Assembly (NCBI GenBank): GCA_031290635.1
Contig: JAITNE010000005.1
Coordinates: 1 to 7,107, forward strand
From: Tannerella sp.
GTDB taxonomy: Bacteria; Bacteroidota; Bacteroidia; Bacteroidales; Tannerellaceae
Length of the DNA: 7,107 nt
Reading direction: 5' to 3'
How positions within the stretch are numbered: the stretch's first letter is position 1; every line of letters begins with the position of its first letter. Positions 5,966 through 7,107 of this stretch are shown here, in pieces. The notes below the pieces were generated by a model. The model saw only the letters and a program-made list of their open reading frames with translations. It did not search any database and was not told where the DNA came from. Made by a program: the position numbers and the translations under genes.

Positions 5966-6399
5966 TTGATTATGGTTATATTGGCGTATTTGTCGCTTCA
6001 TTTCTGGCTGCTACGATATTGCCGTTCAGCTCGGAAGTAGTGCTTACGGGCGTATTGCTTGGCGGCGCAACCTATCTTCCTTGCATGATTGCGGCTACCG
6101 CAGGCAACTTTCTTGGCGGTATGACCTGTTATTGGCTTGGCATGATCGGTAAGATAGAATGGATACACAAGTACTTGAGACTCAATACCGAACGGCTTGA
6201 AAAGGTGCGTCTCTGGATGCAGGGCAGGGGGGCATGGATGGCGTTCTGGGTATTTCTGCCCGGCATAGGTGATTTTCTCGCGGTAGCGCTTGGATTCATG
6301 CGCTCCAATATATGGATAGTAGCCGCATCAATGCTTGCAGGTAAGGCGTTGCGGTATTGGATATGGATGGAAGTGGTTTATAAAGTCATAGACTTCTAA
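5953..6399 (+). CDS. YqaA-family (DedA/SNARE-associated-like) small membrane protein
   Basis: A 148-residue membrane protein of the YqaA/COG1238 group, related to the DedA (SNARE-associated, VTT) proteins, some of which help flip undecaprenyl phosphate or phospholipids; for YqaA itself the role is unproven. Visible marks are 'GYIGVFVASFLAATILPFSSEVV' region (8-30), 'AATAGNFLGGMTCYWLG' (47-63), and 'GRGAWMAFWVFLPGIGDFLA' followed by 'VALGFMR' (91-117), which holds the conserved G-D and the hydrophobic-x-R ending of the family. The N-terminal acidic residue E28 follows the 'ILPFSSE' motif. Start: the ATG at 5953 gives the standard family N-terminus (MELL..GYIGVF); an in-frame ATG at 5890 would add 21 residues lying fully inside the preceding gene. 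It overlaps that gene by 13 bp, and its own 3' end overlaps the convergent flippase gene by 14 bp. Confidence 0.88.
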   Translation: MELLIDYGYIGVFVASFLAATILPFSSEVVLTGVLLGGATYLPCMIAATAGNFLGGMTCYWLGMIGKIEWIHKYLRLNTERLEKVRLWMQGRGAWMAFWVFLPGIGDFLAVALGFMRSNIWIVAASMLAGKALRYWIWMEVVYKVIDF

Positions 6400-7107
6400 G
6401 GTGATGAAATTCACGTCTGTAGATTAATCCTAAGTAGATGATTAACAGGATGCTGCGATAGGTCAGACGCAGAGCGAGAGATGAGACGTCGGGTAGCATG
6501 GCGGCGGCGTAAAATACAGCTGCTGTTATGACATAAAACAGTGCGGAGGGCAGGTCGTAAGCTACGGGAAACTTCTTCCTGCCGATAAAGTACGACAGCA
6601 GCATCATTGCAAGGTTGCTGAAGAATGAAGCCCATGCGCACGCCATAAAGCCGTAACGGCGCACAAAGATAAGGATGATAGCTACAGTCAGAATGCAGCC
6701 GAATAGAGAGAAGTACGCGCCCCAGCGGGTGTTGTCGGTCAGTTTGTACCACATCGAAAGGTTGAAATATACTCCGAAAAAAAGCTCTCCGAGCATCACT
6801 ATCGGCACTACGCCAAGTCCTGAGTAGTAGTCAGGTTGAAGCAGCAACTTGATAATGTCGATGTAAAACATCACCCCCAGAAAGATAACCGTAGCAAAGA
6901 TAATAAAGTACTTCATTGCTGTAGAGTAGGCTTTGCGGTTGTCGGCGTCCTTGTTTTTGGCGAATACGAAAGGCTCGTAGGCATACCTAAACGCCTGTAT
7001 GAACATCACCATGATTACTGCAATCTTGAAACATGCGCCGTATATGCCTAACTGTTCTTCGGCAAATGCCTTATTATCAAAGAGAAACTTGAACAGCATC
7101 TTGTCAA
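6386..7107 (-). CDS. Polysaccharide/lipopolysaccharide flippase-type protein, C-terminal part
   Basis: The frame is open to the right edge, so the start lies outside; the ATG at 7099 is internal. About 240 residues are visible. 'EEQLGIYGACFKIAVIMVMFIQAFRYAYEPFVFAK' region (about 14-48 from that Met) is characteristic of Bacteroidota oligosaccharide flippases (Wzx/MATE-like, polysaccharide biosynthesis protein family). About seven membrane segments follow, near 18-38, 62-82, 96-116, 127-147, 149-171, 184-202 and 208-228; 'GVVPIVMLGELFFGVYFNLSMWYKLTDNTRWG' region is another familiar stretch. Full members have 12-14 segments and about 480 residues, so roughly half is missing. The role is export of lipid-linked sugar units across the inner membrane for surface glycans. 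It ends in a short basic tail (YRREFHHLRSL). Its stop codon lies within the yqaA-like gene. The substrate cannot be told. Confidence 0.88.
   Translation of the reverse strand, partial: DKMLFKFLFDNKAFAEEQLGIYGACFKIAVIMVMFIQAFRYAYEPFVFAKNKDADNRKAYSTAMKYFIIFATVIFLGVMFYIDIIKLLLQPDYYSGLGVVPIVMLGELFFGVYFNLSMWYKLTDNTRWGAYFSLFGCILTVAIILIFVRRYGFMACAWASFFSNLAMMLLSYFIGRKKFPVAYDLPSALFYVITAAVFYAAAMLPDVSSLALRLTYRSILLIIYLGLIYRREFHHLRSL

Overview
The window looks like chromosomal DNA from a member of the order Bacteroidales (phylum Bacteroidota). The evidence is a FecI-like ECF sigma factor followed by a FecR-like anti-sigma factor and, apparently, a TonB-dependent receptor of the SusC type; two promoter elements matching the Bacteroidota -7 consensus TAnnTTTG; little Shine-Dalgarno sequence; and an AAA-ATPase-like/PD-(D/E)XK protein of a family common in gut Bacteroidales. 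The genus cannot be told from the sequence alone.

Layout, left to right. Positions 1-83 (minus) hold the first 27 codons of a probable SusC/TonB-dependent receptor that runs off the left edge. Positions 84-240 are a leader region with two perfect 8-bp inverted repeats. FecR (241-1227, minus) and its ECF sigma factor (1260-1784, minus) follow, only 32 bp apart. Positions 1785-1995 are almost entirely short tandem repeats: 24 copies of a 7-bp unit touching the sigma start codon, then 4 copies of a second 7-bp unit of roughly opposite orientation. The second array also supplies the stop codon of the next gene, a 519-residue AAA-ATPase-like protein (1990-3549, minus). A 134-bp divergent promoter region separates it from purD (3684-4955, plus). 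PurD is followed by a polytopic membrane protein of unknown function (4964-5965) and a small YqaA/DedA-like membrane protein (5953-6399), in a tight, partly overlapping row. The right end (6386-7107, minus) is the C-terminal part of a polysaccharide flippase-type protein whose 3' end overlaps yqaA tail to tail.

How the parts work together. Sigma factor, FecR and receptor form a cell-surface signalling unit: the outer membrane receptor senses or imports a ligand, FecR passes the signal across the inner membrane, and the released sigma factor transcribes the receptor operon. This is family knowledge combined with gene order. PurD serves purine synthesis and probably shares a transcript with the two membrane genes. 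The ATPase-like gene fits neither group and may be an accessory insertion.

The most unusual feature is the 168-bp heptamer array where the sigma factor promoter and ribosome binding region would be expected. It could be a length-variable control element for the signalling unit. No complete new system could be demonstrated from this window.
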